From: Henckelia pumila
Taxonomy: Eukaryota; Streptophyta; Magnoliopsida; Lamiales; Gesneriaceae
Direction of reading: 5' to 3'
DNA length: 64,000 nucleotides
Assembly (NCBI RefSeq): GCF_033568475.1
Contig: NC_133123.1
Span: 161,463,753-161,527,752, forward strand
The position numbers were made by a program, and so were the translations under genes. Within the stretch, counting starts at the first letter, position 1, and each line of letters starts with the position of its first letter. The notes under the pieces were generated by a model that ran no database searches, had not been told where the DNA came from, and saw only the letters and a program-made list of their open reading frames with translations. Below, one piece after another: positions 11,888 to 23,468 of the stretch.

Positions 11888-13290
11888 TGATAAGTGTATT
11901 TTATACACTTAATTTATATATGATTTTAATTATTAATTGTTTGTTTAGAGCGGATTTATGTGGGTATTTTGTTGTATTTGTGTTTACAGTGAATTATGGA
12001 ATTTTGTGATGAAAAATGAGAATTTGTGAAGAAAATAAAAGAAAGGAAAAAGAATAAAATAAGAAAGAAGAGGCTGAGAAAAGAAAAGAAGAAGAAAGGA
12101 TCGATCAGACAAAAGAGGAACAGTTATTGGGCTTTCTTGTGGGCCTTGATTGTTAGCGCTAAAGCAAGCGCTGAAGAAGAGAAGAAAGAGAGCAAACACG
12201 CAAGTTCCTTAAAGAAGAGAAATTGAAAGAGTCGAACTCAAAGCGCGCCCACGCCGTTCCTAGCGCGCCCGCCCCGTTGCTGTTTGGAAATTTTTATTAT
12301 TTCGGGCAATTAATTCTATGGGCTTTTTGAGTGGGCTTTTGTGCATGATATAAAATGGAATTTAATTCCATCAGAAGAGGGGCAGCCACACACACCACAC
12401 ACGTCAGAGATCGTGACTTTCTGTGAGATTTTCTGTGAAGAATTTCTGAAGCTTTAATTGAAGAACGAAGACGGAGATCGATAGACCGGACACGGCGTCG
12501 ACGACGGATTTGTTTTCTATCTTTTATTTTATTCTGAATATGTTTGGATTTTTGAATATGTTTTGTTTTATTCATAATTTTATTATGAACTAAATTTTTA
12601 GAGTCTAGAGGTCGGATGGAATCTGGTGTAGACGCTTTCATGAATTTTTGATTTTATTGAATTAAATTTCTTCTAGATTAATTGTTTTTTCTAGAATTGA
12701 TTGTCTTTTCAATTATCTGATCAATAATTGATTTGTTATATTTATTTGAAATCATTGCTCGGGAGAGGGAATTTTGAATAGGACCATTGAAAAATACACT
12801 GTTAATTATTTATACAGCTTGGGAGAGTGTATAATTTTAACAGAGTTTTTAAAAAGAACATTGTTTTGTGATAGATCACTGCGATAAATTATTAATAGGG
12901 ATATTGGAATTGAATTGTAGTTGATAAACATTATTTGTTGCTCGGGAGAGGGAAATAATACACGTAAGTGTTCTTGGCTATTAATTGACTGAAATTCTTG
13001 AAGATTAATTAATTAGGATTGATTGTTGTTGAAACCAGGTGAAATCTATACCTCTAGACCATTTTTCTCTGATTGATATTATCTGAAAGTTGTGTGCGTG
13101 CTTATCAAAAATATCTTGATTATTTTATTTTTCTGCAAAATTCTGAGATTTTGATTTTCTAAATAAAGTTTGGACTATTTTAATTACAAGCACTAAATAT
13201 TTTCATTTTATTCCCTGTGGGATCGATATCTGATTTAAATCACTATATTAAAACTTGACACTCGTACGCTTGCGAGTATTTTTCACAACA
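11888..13290 (+). mobile_element. Putative solo LTR (Ty3-gypsy Tat/Ogre-like)
   Basis: A 1.4-kb insert in the G-rich part of an array A unit begins TGATAAGTGTATTTTATACA and ends TTTCACAACA, the TG...CA termini of an LTR. Internal features are three CTCGGGAGAGGG/CTTGGGAGAGTG motifs (near 12758, 12819 and 12941) and the phrase CCCTGTGGGATCGATAT near the 3' end, which recalls LTRs of Tat/Athila-group elements. There is no internal protein domain. The flanks AAGGA and ACGGG do not form a convincing 5-bp duplication, so lineage and exact borders are tentative. The 12297-12641 minus-strand open frame is arginine-rich low-complexity sequence and is not called as a gene. Confidence 0.55.
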
Positions 13291-16200
13291 ACGGGGACGA
13301 GTTTGTCGTCCCCATCCCCATCCCCGAATTATATGCCCACCCCCTTAAATAGCATACATGATGTTAAGGTTGAAGATAGATGGAGTGATGATGAGATTTT
13401 TTTTACACATAAATATTATTCGATAATATTTTCAAGGCAACTAACCATGATAACCCCATTTAACTGCGGTATTTTACACACAAAAATCCGGGGTTTCACA
13501 TATATTATCCGAGTAAATTTGTGTTGTTGGATATTATACGAAGGTCCAACCAAAGATAATATTCAACTTTACAATCTCGATAAAGATGTACACTCAGTAG
13601 TGGTGGTGGGATGTATATTGCTAAGAAAAAAAAATATTTGGAAGATACGTCATAAACATAACTGCTACGGAAAATTATTTGGCCACAGGGGACTAGTCGT
13701 AATCCCATTTAGTGGGAGTGACATTTTTTTGCATTTCTGTTTGCCATCATTGGAAAACAAGAAAAGACTTGTATAACGCCGGAAAAGAAAGAGGTACGTA
13801 CGTTCTTTGCAAATCGATTATTTTTGTAAAAATTGTGGAATTTTTTTGTCTTTGATTCTTTCTTAATTGTTTTGTAGGCAAAGAAACTTATTTAGCAGTG
13901 CTTCAAAAGAAAGCTGTGTTCCGACTATGTGTGGTGATATTTTGTACAATTTGAAAAGTCTTATGGTGAATTATGTTGCATCGAATAAGCAGCATATTAC
14001 AGAATGTAAAGAAGTGGTATTTTTGTCTTTGACTTCGATCGTCTTTGTCAGAAACATGAGTAAAATCTTGTGGGTTTAATGTCCACGCACAACTTTCACG
14101 TGGGAAATTTTTCTTGGCTTGAGATGGCAATGGGACGTTGTGGGGACGAGTTTGTCATCCCCATCCCAGTTCACGAATTAAATACCCACCCCCTTAAATG
14201 ACATACATGATGTCACGGTTAAAGAAATATTGTTGGGATTATTATTATTTTTTTACTCGCAAAAATTATTCGACAATATTTTCAAGACAACTAACCATGA
14301 AAACCCCTTTTTACTGCGGGATATAAAATTCGGAAGGGTTTTCGTATAGATTCTACATTTGATTTTGCCATTGACTATGGGTTTTACGCAGTAGTACTTG
14401 CACGACTCCACATATAAGGAATCTGTTGTCTGTCTTCAATCCTAATGCGAAAAGATACAAAATATGTTCATACAAGTTTATTTCGAGAAAAGAAACGTTA
14501 AGATGGACAGGAAAATCCCAACTTGTTGCCAAATAAAATGGGACCAGTCATTTGCAAACTGTAGAGAGGTGTGTTCAGTTACCACAGTTTTATCTATTAA
14601 TCTACGCATACATAATATATATTATCCGAGTAAATTTGTGGTGTTGTGTTCTTGGATATTATACGAGGGTCCAACCAAAGTTGAAATTCAATTATAAAAT
14701 CTCGTGAAAGACGTGCACTCAGTAGTGGTGGTGGGGAGTATAGTGCTAAGAAAAAAAATTGGAAGATACCTCATAGTACACAACTGCTATGGAAAATTAT
14801 TTGGCCACATGGGAACTAATCGTAATCCCATTTAGTGGGAGTGACATTTTTTGCGTTTTTGTTTGCCATCATTGAAAAACAAAAAAAGACTTGTCCAAAG
14901 CCAGAAAAGAAAGAGGTACATTCTTTTCAAATTGATTATTTTTGTAAAAATTGTGGAATACTTTTGTCGTTGATTCCTTCTTAATTGTTTTGTAGGCCAA
15001 GAAAATTATTTAGCAGTGCTTCAAGACAGTCGTATTCTGACTATATGTGGTAGTATATTGTACAAATTAAAATTTCTTGTGGTGAATGATATTGCATCGA
15101 ATAAGCATCATATTACAGAAGGCAAAGAAGTGGTATTGCTGCCTTTTTCTTCTATCGTATTTTTTCAGAAATATGAGCAAAATCTTGTTGGTTTATTGTC
15201 CATGCACAGCTTCCACCAGAGAAATTCTTCTTGGCTAGGGATAGCAATGGGATGGGAGGGGCGGGAATTAAATAACCATCCTCTTAAATGGTATAAATGA
15301 TGTTAGGGTTGAAGATAGATGGTTGTGATGATGAGTATTTTTTTACACACAAATATTATTCTACAATATTTTCAAGGCAATTAACCATGAAAACCTATTT
15401 AACTGCGGTATTGTACACACAAAAATCAATAGTTTCAAATATATTATCCGAGTAAATATATGTTGTTGTGTTGTTGGTTATTATATGAGAGTTCAACCAA
15501 ATCTGATATTCAACTATAAAATCTCGTGAAAGACGTGGACTCAGTAGTGCTGGTGTGGAGTATATTGCTAAGAACGAAAATAGGTAGGCCATAGAGGGGA
15601 CTAGTCGTAATCCCATTTAGTGGGAGAGACATGATTTTTGCGTTTTTGTTTGCCATAAATGGAAAACAAGAAATTTTTTTTCCAAAGCCGAAAAAGAAAG
15701 AGTTACGTTCTTTTCAAATCGATAATTTTTGTAAAAATTGTGTAATTTTTTTGTCGTTGATTCTTTCTTTATTATTTTGTAGGCCAAGAAACTTATTTAG
15801 CAGCGCTTCAAAAGACAGTCGTGTTCTTACTATATGTTGTGGTATTTTGAGAAAATTGAGAGGTGTTGTGGTGAATGATGTTGCATATTATAAGCAACAT
15901 ATTACATAAGGTAATGAAGTTCTATTGTTGTCTTTGTCTTCGATCTTTTCTTTCAGAAATTTGAGAAAAATCTTGTTGGTTTAATGTCCACGCACAGCAC
16001 CAGAGAAATTCTTCTTGGCTAGGGATGGCAATGGGGCGGGGCGGGGCGAGGACTAGTTTTCATCTCCGAATTAAATATCCACCCCCTTGAATGTCATAAA
16101 TGATGTTAGGGTTGAAAATAGATGGTTGGGATGATGATTTTTTTTAAAACAAAAGAATTATTCGATAATATATTTTCAAGGTAACTTACCATGAAAACCC

Positions 16201-17448
16201 CATTTTACTGTGGGATATAAAGGGCCGGAAGGGTTCTCGTGTAGATTCTATATATGATTATGCCATTGACTACAATTTCTTACCCAGTAGTACTTGCACG
16301 GCTCCATGTATAAGTAATATGTTGTTTGCATTCAATGCTAATGCGAAAAGATACAAAATATGTTGGTACAATGTTTTTTCGAGAAAAGAAATGTTAACAT
16401 GGGCACGAAAATCCCCACATGTTGCCCAAATAAAATGGTACCGATCATTTTCTAATTGGAGTGTCAAGAGGGGCGGAACTACATGAGGACCCAGTGGGCA
16501 CGGCAGCCACCACCCCCCACCCGCCCTTAAATTATAAATATATATATATATATATTGAAAAACTATCTAGGTAAATACTTGGGCCTTTAGCCTAGATTGA
16601 ATGACCATTTTTGTTTAAGCAATAGAAGAGGAGACCCACGGTTCGAATCTCCCCCTCTTTTCAATTTTTTTTCAATTTTTTTTATTTATTTGTCTTGGGC
16701 TCATGGATTAACCGACACATCTTCAATATTTTTTAATTGGGCCAATTTTAGTGATTGAGTCAATTTTAATGTCTATTATTAAGCCTTTATTAAATTTATT
16801 TTTTTTTCTTTTTGTTTTGATTTATTGACGTTAAGTGTGGGTATTTCTTATAAAACAAAAACTTTACTTTTATAATTTTATTTTAACTCATTTTTTTAAT
16901 TTAAAAAGGTATAAAATTTAGTAAAAAAATACTTCCAAACTTAAAATTAAAATTTAAAAATAAAATATAAAATTTCACAAAAAATTAGGATTTTGTTAAT
17001 TTAAAATTTGATTTCATTAATAGTGACAAATATTGTGGCTCTTGAACATAGTTTCTGATTTTTTTTTTCTTTTTATACATTCTCACACTCAAATATAAAG
17101 TTTAAAGAAAATAAAGCAAGTCAAAAGAGCGAAACTAAATGTCCTCGCTAAAATTGGTAGGTCCGACACGTCACATATTTCCATCACTTCATATGCGGTC
17201 CCCCAAACCCAGAGAGCAAATATGCAAAGCAATTAATTAATTTGAAAAAAAATTAAATCCAATCAAACTAAGGCGGTGTTTATGCTTCCAAAAACTGCTT
17301 TTTCCAAAATTTTAGGAGGAAAAGGCTCAAAACGCTTTTCGAAAGTAATCATACCTAATTCAAAAATTAGTTACTATTATTCTTAAGCATTGTTTGGTAG
17401 AATCTAGATTATCATAACCGCAGTCTTACATGTAGCTCAATGGGGTAC

Positions 17449-17577
17449 ATTCAGCTGCCCACCAATATTTTCTCAACTCGTCCCCGACCATTTAAAAATT
17501 TTTCGCATAACTAAAACACGGTACCGGATTTTAGTAGTCGGGGACGAGTTGGGAATTATTAGTTGGATAGCTGAAAA

Positions 17578-17579
<2 letters not shown>
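17449..17579. mobile_element. Foldback MITE, copy 1
   Basis: About 131 bp with terminal inverted repeats TTCAGCTGCCCACCAAT and GTTGGATAGCTGAAAATT and inner complementary arms CTCGTCCCCGACCA / AGTCGGGGACGAG around a GGTACC centre. The 5' end joins directly to a truncated array B unit at GGGGTACA, so this copy has lost a few terminal bases. No coding capacity. The superfamily is undetermined. Confidence 0.65.
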
Positions 17580-17630
<51 letters not shown>

Positions 17631-18714
17631 CTATCTAGGTAAATACTTGGACCTTTATCCTAGATTGCATGACCATTTTTCTTTAGGCAATAGAAGGGGA
17701 AACCCACGGTTCGAATCTCCCCCTCTTTTCAAATTTTTTTAATTTTATTTATTTATTTGTCTTGGGCTCATGGATTAATTGACACATATTCAATATTTTT
17801 TAATTGGGTCAATTTTAGTGATTGAGTCAATTTTAATGTCTATTAAAATATAAAGTTTCACAAAAAATTAGGATTTTTGTTAAGTTACAATTTGATTTCA
17901 TTAATATTGACAAATATTGTGGCTCTTGAACGTAGTTTATTTTTTTTTTCTTTTTATATATATTCTCACACTCTAATGTAAAGTTTTAAGAAAATAACGC
18001 AAGTCAAAAGAGCGAAACTAAATTTTCTCGCTGGAAATTGGTAGGTCCGACACCGTCACATATTTCCATCACTTCATATGCGGTCCCACAAACCCAGAGA
18101 GAAAATATGCAAAGCAAATATTTAATTTGAAAAAACCTTCAACCCAATCAAACTAAGGCCGCGTTTATGCTCCCAAAAACTGCTTTTTCCAAAATTTTAG
18201 GAGGAAAAGGCTCAAAACGCTTTTCTAAAGTAATCATACCTAATTCAAAAATTAGTTACTATTATTCTTAAGCATTGTTTGGTAGAATCTAGATTATCAT
18301 AACCGCAGTCTTACATGTAGCTCAATGGGGTACATTTTCTGCATAATAAGGGCCTTTTTAAAATTACGGTTTCTGTGTCCAAACTGGCTTTTAGTCTTTG
18401 GGTTCACTTTGTTTTTTTATCTAAAGGACGAAGTCAGTCTAAACTTGTGGCTTGATGGGACAAGTTTTCTTCATTATCAGCAGATTTTTAACTTTACTTT
18501 CCCAAGGATATAGTTGAATACTTTGAATTCTCACAGGCATTATGTTTGCTTTCAATCTTTGAGTTCACCTTGTTCTGTTTCTAAAGGGCAAAGTTCCTAC
18601 CTTAAATTGTTGATTAGGATTCATAACCAAATTATGTAACTTATACGAGAGTTGAGATGTGCGTTAGCTTGAAAATTAGTGATTGCTGTTATGAAATTTT
18701 TTTGCAAAAATATG

Positions 18715-18822
18715 CAGGAATGAAACTCGTGAAGTTTTTAAATATTTGGAGTATTGTGTTCATTACTTGCAGAATGAAGATCCAGGTTTTCATAATTTGT
18801 TTCTCTCGCTGTATGCTAAGAA
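18715..18822 (+). pseudogene. VPS18: VPS18 exon relic, copy 1
   Basis: After an acceptor AATATGCAG comes an uninterrupted frame, NETREVFKYLEYCVHYLQ then NEDPGFHNLFLSLYAK, followed by a GT. This matches the segment of plant VPS18 (HOPS/CORVET vacuolar tethering subunit) just before the C-terminal helical repeats, where Y-L-E-x-C-V-H and N-E-D-P-G-x-H-x-L-x-L-S-L-Y-A-K-Q are conserved. No other VPS18 exon is seen nearby, so this is one captured exon and not a gene. The final Gln codon of the family motif is changed to Lys here. The family assignment is from memory of the motif and has not been checked by search. Confidence 0.65.
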
Positions 18823-19555
18823 GGTTGAGTTGCATTGCTTAATTCAGCATCTCTGGTTAATTTTTTCGATCAAGTCTTAAACTTTGTTTGCTATCTTCAA
18901 ACTTTTGTGTAAGCTTTAAAAATTGCATATATGCTTCTAAGTGGCAATCTTACGATACATTTATGAGGAGGTTTGGACCTTCTAATTGTAGCACGATTGA
19001 ATTTTTAGTTTTCAGAACCTTTGACAACCTCAAAACATGAGCAGTGTGAACTTGTATTATGTGGAATTTTGCTTCTTTCCTTTGTGAGTCTTACTTAATT
19101 TACAAATAAATAGATGGTATTATCCAAAGACAACATCAACAAAAATACTAAAACTTGATATCAACACGTAATATCAACACATAACACTCAAAACATATTC
19201 AAACGAATAAGTACGCAGCGAAAATAATTAAATGAAAAACAATTAACACAAAGTTTTTCATGCACAAGTACAAGTACTTACGCAACGCCTCAAGGCAAAA
19301 GAGATTAATAGAAAAGTGTAATATTCTATTACAAAAGCGATGCTGGTAATCCTACGAAAAATCAGATTTCCCAAAAGTTTGAGAAATCAAAGCAACACCC
19401 TAAAATCAATCTTTCCTAAGTGAAATGTCAACAGGGACGGAACAACATGAGGACCCGGGGAGGCCCACCCCCCCCCCCCCTGGCCGAAATTTTATACATT
19501 TTAAGTTTTTTATATGAATTTTTTATTAAATATGTATTTAAATATATATGTGAGT

Positions 19556-19689
19556 AATTTTCAGCTGCCCAACAATATTTCCCCAACTCGTCCCCGACCA
19601 TTTAAAAATTTTTTGCTTAACTAAAACACGGTACCGGGTTTTAGTGGTCGGGAACAAGTTGAGCATCATTGGGTGGGTAGCTGAAAATT
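19556..19689. mobile_element. Foldback MITE, copy 2
   Basis: 134 bp, with terminal inverted repeats AATTTTCAGCTGCCCAAC and GGGTGGGTAGCTGAAAATT and complementary inner arms CAACTCGTCCCCGACCA / TGGTCGGGAACAAGTTG. The whole element could fold into a single hairpin. It lies exactly at the junction between two array B units, as do the other two copies. Confidence 0.7.
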
Positions 19690-20799
19690 TCTAATATATA
19701 TATATTAAAACCATCTAGGTAAATACTTGGACATTTATCCTAGATTGCATGACCATTTTTCTTTAGGAAATAGAAGGGGAGACCCACGGTTCGAATCTCC
19801 TCCTCTTTTCAAATTTTTTCAATTTTATTTATTTATTTGTCTTGGGCTCATGGATTAATTGACACATATTCAATATTTTTTAATTTGGTCAATTTTAGTG
19901 ATTGAGTCAATTTTAATGTCTATTAAAATATAAAGTTTCTCAAAAAATTATGATTTTTGTTAAGTTAGAATTTGATTTCATTAATATTGACAAATATTGT
20001 GGATCTTGAACGTAGTTTCTGATTTTTTTTCTTTTTATATATATTCTCACACTCTAATGTAAAATTTTAAGAAAATAACGCAAGTCAAAAGAACGAAACT
20101 AAATTTCCTCGCTGGAAGTTGTTAGGTCCGACACCGTCACATATTTCCGTCACTTCATATGCGGTCCCCCAAAACCAGAAGCAAATATGCAAAGCAAATA
20201 GTTAATTTGAAAAAAAACTTCAACACAATCAAACTAAGGCGGTGTTTATGCTCCCAAAAACTGCTTTTTCCAAAATTTTAGGAGGAAAAGGCTCAAAACG
20301 CTTTTCGAAAGTAATCATACCTAATTCAAGAATTAGTTACTATTATTCTTAGTCATTTTTTGGTAGAATCTAGATTATCATAACCGCAGTCTTACATGTA
20401 GCTCAATGGGGTACATTTTGTGCATAATAAGGGCCTTTTTTAAAATTACGATTTCTGTGTCCAAAATAGTTTTTAGTTTTTGGGTTCACTTTGTTTTTTT
20501 ATCTAAAGGACGAAGTCAGTCTTAACTTGTGGCTTGATGGGACAAGTTTTCTTCATTATCAGCAGATTTTTAACTTTACTTTCCCAAGGATGTAGTTGAA
20601 TACTTTGAATTCTCACAGGCATTATGTTTGCTTTCAATCTTCGAGTTCACCTTATTATGTTTCTAAAGGGCAAAGTTGCCTCCTTTACATTGTTGATTAG
20701 GATTCATAACCAAATCCTGTAACTTATACGAGAGTTGAGATGTGTGTTAGATTGAAAATTAGTGATTGATGTTATGAAATTTTTTTGCGAAAATATGCA

Positions 20800-20908
20800 G
20801 GAATGAACTCGTGAAGTTTTTAAATATTTGGAGTATTGTATCCATCACTTGAAGAATGAAGATCCAGGTCTTCATAATCTATTTCTCTCGCTGTATGCTA
20901 AGCAGGTT
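20800..20908 (+). pseudogene. VPS18: VPS18 exon relic, copy 2
   Basis: Same exon as at 18715, here with acceptor AATATGCAG kept but one A lost from the AAA of GAATGAAACTC, which shifts the frame at the start. Downstream, EVFKYLEYC and NEDPGLHNLFLSLYAKQ remain readable, followed by an intact CAG/GT donor. The single-base deletion shows the copy is not under selection. Confidence 0.65.
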
Positions 20909-21507
20909 TAGTTGGGTTGCTTAATTCAGCATCTCTGGTTAATTTTTTCGATCATGTCTTAAACTTTGTTTGTTATCTTCAAACTTTTGTGTAAGTTTTA
21001 AAAATTGCATTTATGGTTCCTAAGTGGCAATCTTTCGATACATTTATGAGGAGCTTTGGACCTTCTAATTGTAGCACGATTGAATTTTTAGTTTTCAGAA
21101 ACTTTGACAACCTCAAAACATGAGCAGTGTGAAATTGTATTATGTGGACTTTTGCTTCTTTCCTTTGTGAGTCTCACTTAATTTACAAATAAACAGATGG
21201 TATTGTCCAAAGACAACATCAACAAAAATACTAAAACTTGATATCAACACGTCATATCAACACATAACAGTCAAAACATATTCAAACGAATAAGTACGCA
21301 TTGGAAATAATTATATGAAAAACAATTAACACAAAAGTTCTTCATGCACAAGTACAAGTGTTTACGCAACGCCTCAAGGCAAAAGAGATTAATAGAAAAG
21401 TGTAATATTCTATTACAAAAGCGATGCTAGTAATCCTACGAAAAATCAGATTTCCCAAAAGTTTGAGAAATCAAAGCTACACCCTAAAATCAATCTTTCC
21501 TATGAGT

Positions 21508-21638
21508 AATTTTCAGCTGCCCAACAATATTTCCCCAACTCGTCCCGGACCATTTAAAATTTTTTGCATAACTAAAACACGGTACCGGGTTTTAGTGGTC
21601 GGGAACGAGTTGGGTATCATTGGTTGGGTAACTGAAAA

Positions 21639-21640
<2 letters not shown>
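21508..21640. mobile_element. Foldback MITE, copy 3
   Basis: 133 bp; terminal repeats AATTTTCAGCTGCCCAAC and GGTTGGGTAACTGAAAATT, inner arms as in copy 2. It is followed by a (TA)n tract and the start of the last array B unit. Confidence 0.7.
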
Positions 21641-21683
<43 letters not shown>

Positions 21684-22769
21684 CTATCTAGGTAAATATT
21701 TGGACCTTTATCCTAGATTGCATGACCATTTTTTTTTAGGAAATAAAAGGGGAGACCCACGGTTCGAATCTCCCCCTCTTTTCAAATTTTTCAATTTTAT
21801 TTACTTATTTGTCTTGGGCTCATGGATTAATTGACACATATTCAATATTTTTTAATTGGGTCAATTTTAGTGATTGAGTCAATTTTAATGTCTATTAAAA
21901 TATAAAGTTTCACAAAAAATTAGGATTTTTGTTAAGTTACAATTGATTTCATTAATATTGACAAATATTGTGGCTCTTGAACATAGTTTCTGATTTTTTT
22001 TTCTTTTTATATATATTCTCACACTCTAATGTAAAGTTTTAAGAAAATAACGCAAGTCAAAAGATCGAAATTAAATTTCCTCGCTGGAAATTGGTAGGTC
22101 CGACACCGTCACATATTTCCGTCACTTCATATGCGGTCCCCCAAACCCAGAGAGCAAATATGCAAAGCAAATAGTTAATTTGAAAAAAACTTCAACCCAA
22201 TCAAACTAAGGCGGTATTTTTACTCCCAAAAACTGCTTTTTCCAAAATTTTAGGAGGAAAAGGCTCAAAACGCTTTTCGAAAGTAATCATACCTAATTCA
22301 AGAATTAGTTACTATTATTCTTAGGCAGTGTTGGTAGAATCTAGATTATCATAACCGCAGTCTTACATGTAGCCAAATGTGGTACATTTTCTGCATAATA
22401 AGGGCCTTTTTAAAATTACGGTTTCTGTGTCCAAACTGGCTTTTAGTCTTTGGGTTTACTTTGTTTTTTTATCTAAAGGACGAAGTTAGTCTTAACTCGT
22501 GGCTTGATGGGACAATTTTTCTTCATTATCAGCAAATTTTTAACTTTACTTTCCCAAGGATGTAGTTGAATACTTTGAATTTTCACAGGCATTATGTTTG
22601 CTTTCAATCTTTGAGTTCACCTTGTTCTGTTTCTAAAGGGCAAAGTTGCCTACCTTACATTGTTGATTAGGATTCATAACCAAATCCTATAACTTATACG
22701 AGAGTTGAGATGTGCGTTAGATTGAAAATTAGTGATTGCTGTTATGAAAAGTTTTTGCAAAAATATGTA

Positions 22770-22877
22770 TGAATGAAACTCGTGAAGTTTTTAAATATTT
22801 GGAGTATTGTGTTCATCACTTGCAGAATGAAGATCCAGGTCTTCATAATTTGTTGCTCTCGCTGTATGCTAAGCAGG
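22770..22877 (+). pseudogene. VPS18: VPS18 exon relic, copy 3
   Basis: Same exon as at 18715. The frame is open through LEYCVHHLQNEDPGLHNL to LSLYAKQ and the CAG/GT donor is intact, but the acceptor AG has become AT (AATATGTATGAATG), so the exon could not be spliced in. Of the three copies this one has the best-preserved coding body. Confidence 0.65.
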
Positions 22878-23468
22878 TTGAGTTGGGTTGCTTAATTCAG
22901 CATCTCTGGTTAATTTTTTTGATCAAGTCTTAAACTTTGTTTGCTATCTTCAAACTTTTGTGTAAGTTTTAAAAATTGCATATATGCTTCCTATGTGGCA
23001 ATCTTTTGATACATTTAAGAGGAGCTTTGGTCCTTCTAATTGTAGCACAATTGAATTTTTAGTTTTCAGAACCTTTGACAACCTCAAAACGTGAGCAGTG
23101 TGAACTTGTATTATGTGGACTTTTGCTTATTTTCTTTGTGAGTCTCACTTAATTTACAAATAAACAGATGGTATTGTCCAAAGACAACATCAACAAAAAT
23201 ATTAAAACTTGATATCAACACGTAATATCAACACATAACACTCAAAACATATTCAAACGAATAAGTACATAGCGGAAATAATTATATGAAAAACAATTAA
23301 CACAAAAGTTCTTCATGCACAAGTACAAGTACTTACGCAACGCCTCAAGGCAAAAGAGATTAATAGAAAAGTGTAATATTCTATTACCAAAGAGATGCTG
23401 GTAAATCCTACGAAAAATCAGATTTACCAAAAGTTTGAGAAATTAAAGCTACACCCTAAAATCAATCT

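Larger units (their letters stand above)
7695..16000 (+). pseudogene. Repeated exon-like relic inside array A (unidentified)
   Basis: In each unit a TTTTGTAG acceptor-like site precedes an open stretch with the conserved peptide blocks RNLFSSASKDSRVPTI, GGILYKLKGLVVNDVAS and QHITEGKEVVLLPLSSI. Copies begin near 7710, 8818, 9926, 10069, 11644 (5' part replaced), 13878, 14998 and 15780. The frame is best kept in the copies at 13867-14079, 15016-15300 and 15631-15909. Several copies have stops or small indels, so these are relics. Conservation of the reading frame above the flanks suggests that the ancestral unit captured a gene exon. I do not recognise the gene. Confidence 0.4.
4844..16455 (+). 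repeat. Array A: degenerate tandem array of ~1.1-kb units
   Basis: Eight copies of one unit lie head to tail. The landmark GATGTTAGGGTTGAAGATAG or a variant starts at 4844, 8017, 9146, 10378, 13360, 14209, 15299 and 16102. Spacings are 1129, 1232 and 1090 bp where uninterrupted; copies starting at 13360 and 15299 have internal deletions (849 and 803 bp spacing). Each unit contains a fairly constant 0.5-kb AT-rich part, a TTTTGTAG acceptor-like site followed by an exon-like stretch, and a G-rich piece beginning TAGGGATGGCAATGGGGCG that resembles a hAT end. The blocks at about 10060-10960 and 13895-14760 are nearly identical, implying a later higher-order duplication. Three foreign segments interrupt the array and are listed separately. 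Confidence 0.85.
16545..23468 (+). repeat. Array B: tandem array of ~2-kb units with a VPS18 exon relic
   Basis: Three long copies (about 17630-19440, 19700-21508 and 21655-23468) and one 5' partial copy (16545-17446) share the order: (TA)n tract, CTATCTAGGTAAATA start, a GGTTCGAATCTCCCCCTC line, AT-rich sequence, a block with AAACTGCTTTTTCCAAAAT, an exon-like piece, then a part that resembles a copia LTR (ACGCAACGCCTCAAGGCAAA). Periods are about 2.07 and 1.97 kb. A 134-bp foldback MITE sits at each junction. Copies agree closely over most of their length, so amplification is recent compared with array A. An 80-bp G/C-rich piece starting near 16462 recurs near 19436, next to a run of about 14 C. 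Confidence 0.85.

Noticed and set aside
12297-12641. A 114-residue Arg/Lys-rich minus-strand frame.
   Set aside because: It lies in a non-coding LTR-like segment, has low complexity and no domain or splice context.
16636-21775. GGTTCGAATCTCC lines in array B look like a tRNA B box (near 16640, 17708, 19788 and 21761).
   Set aside because: No matching A box, anticodon arm or acceptor stem could be paired around them, so they are not tRNA genes. A tRNA-derived SINE origin is possible but not shown.
18325-22565. Repeated 62-residue open frames at 18325-18513 and 22377-22565.
   Set aside because: They are the same array B sequence; the second copy differs by random changes, another copy is interrupted, and the composition is Phe/Leu-rich translation of AT-rich DNA.
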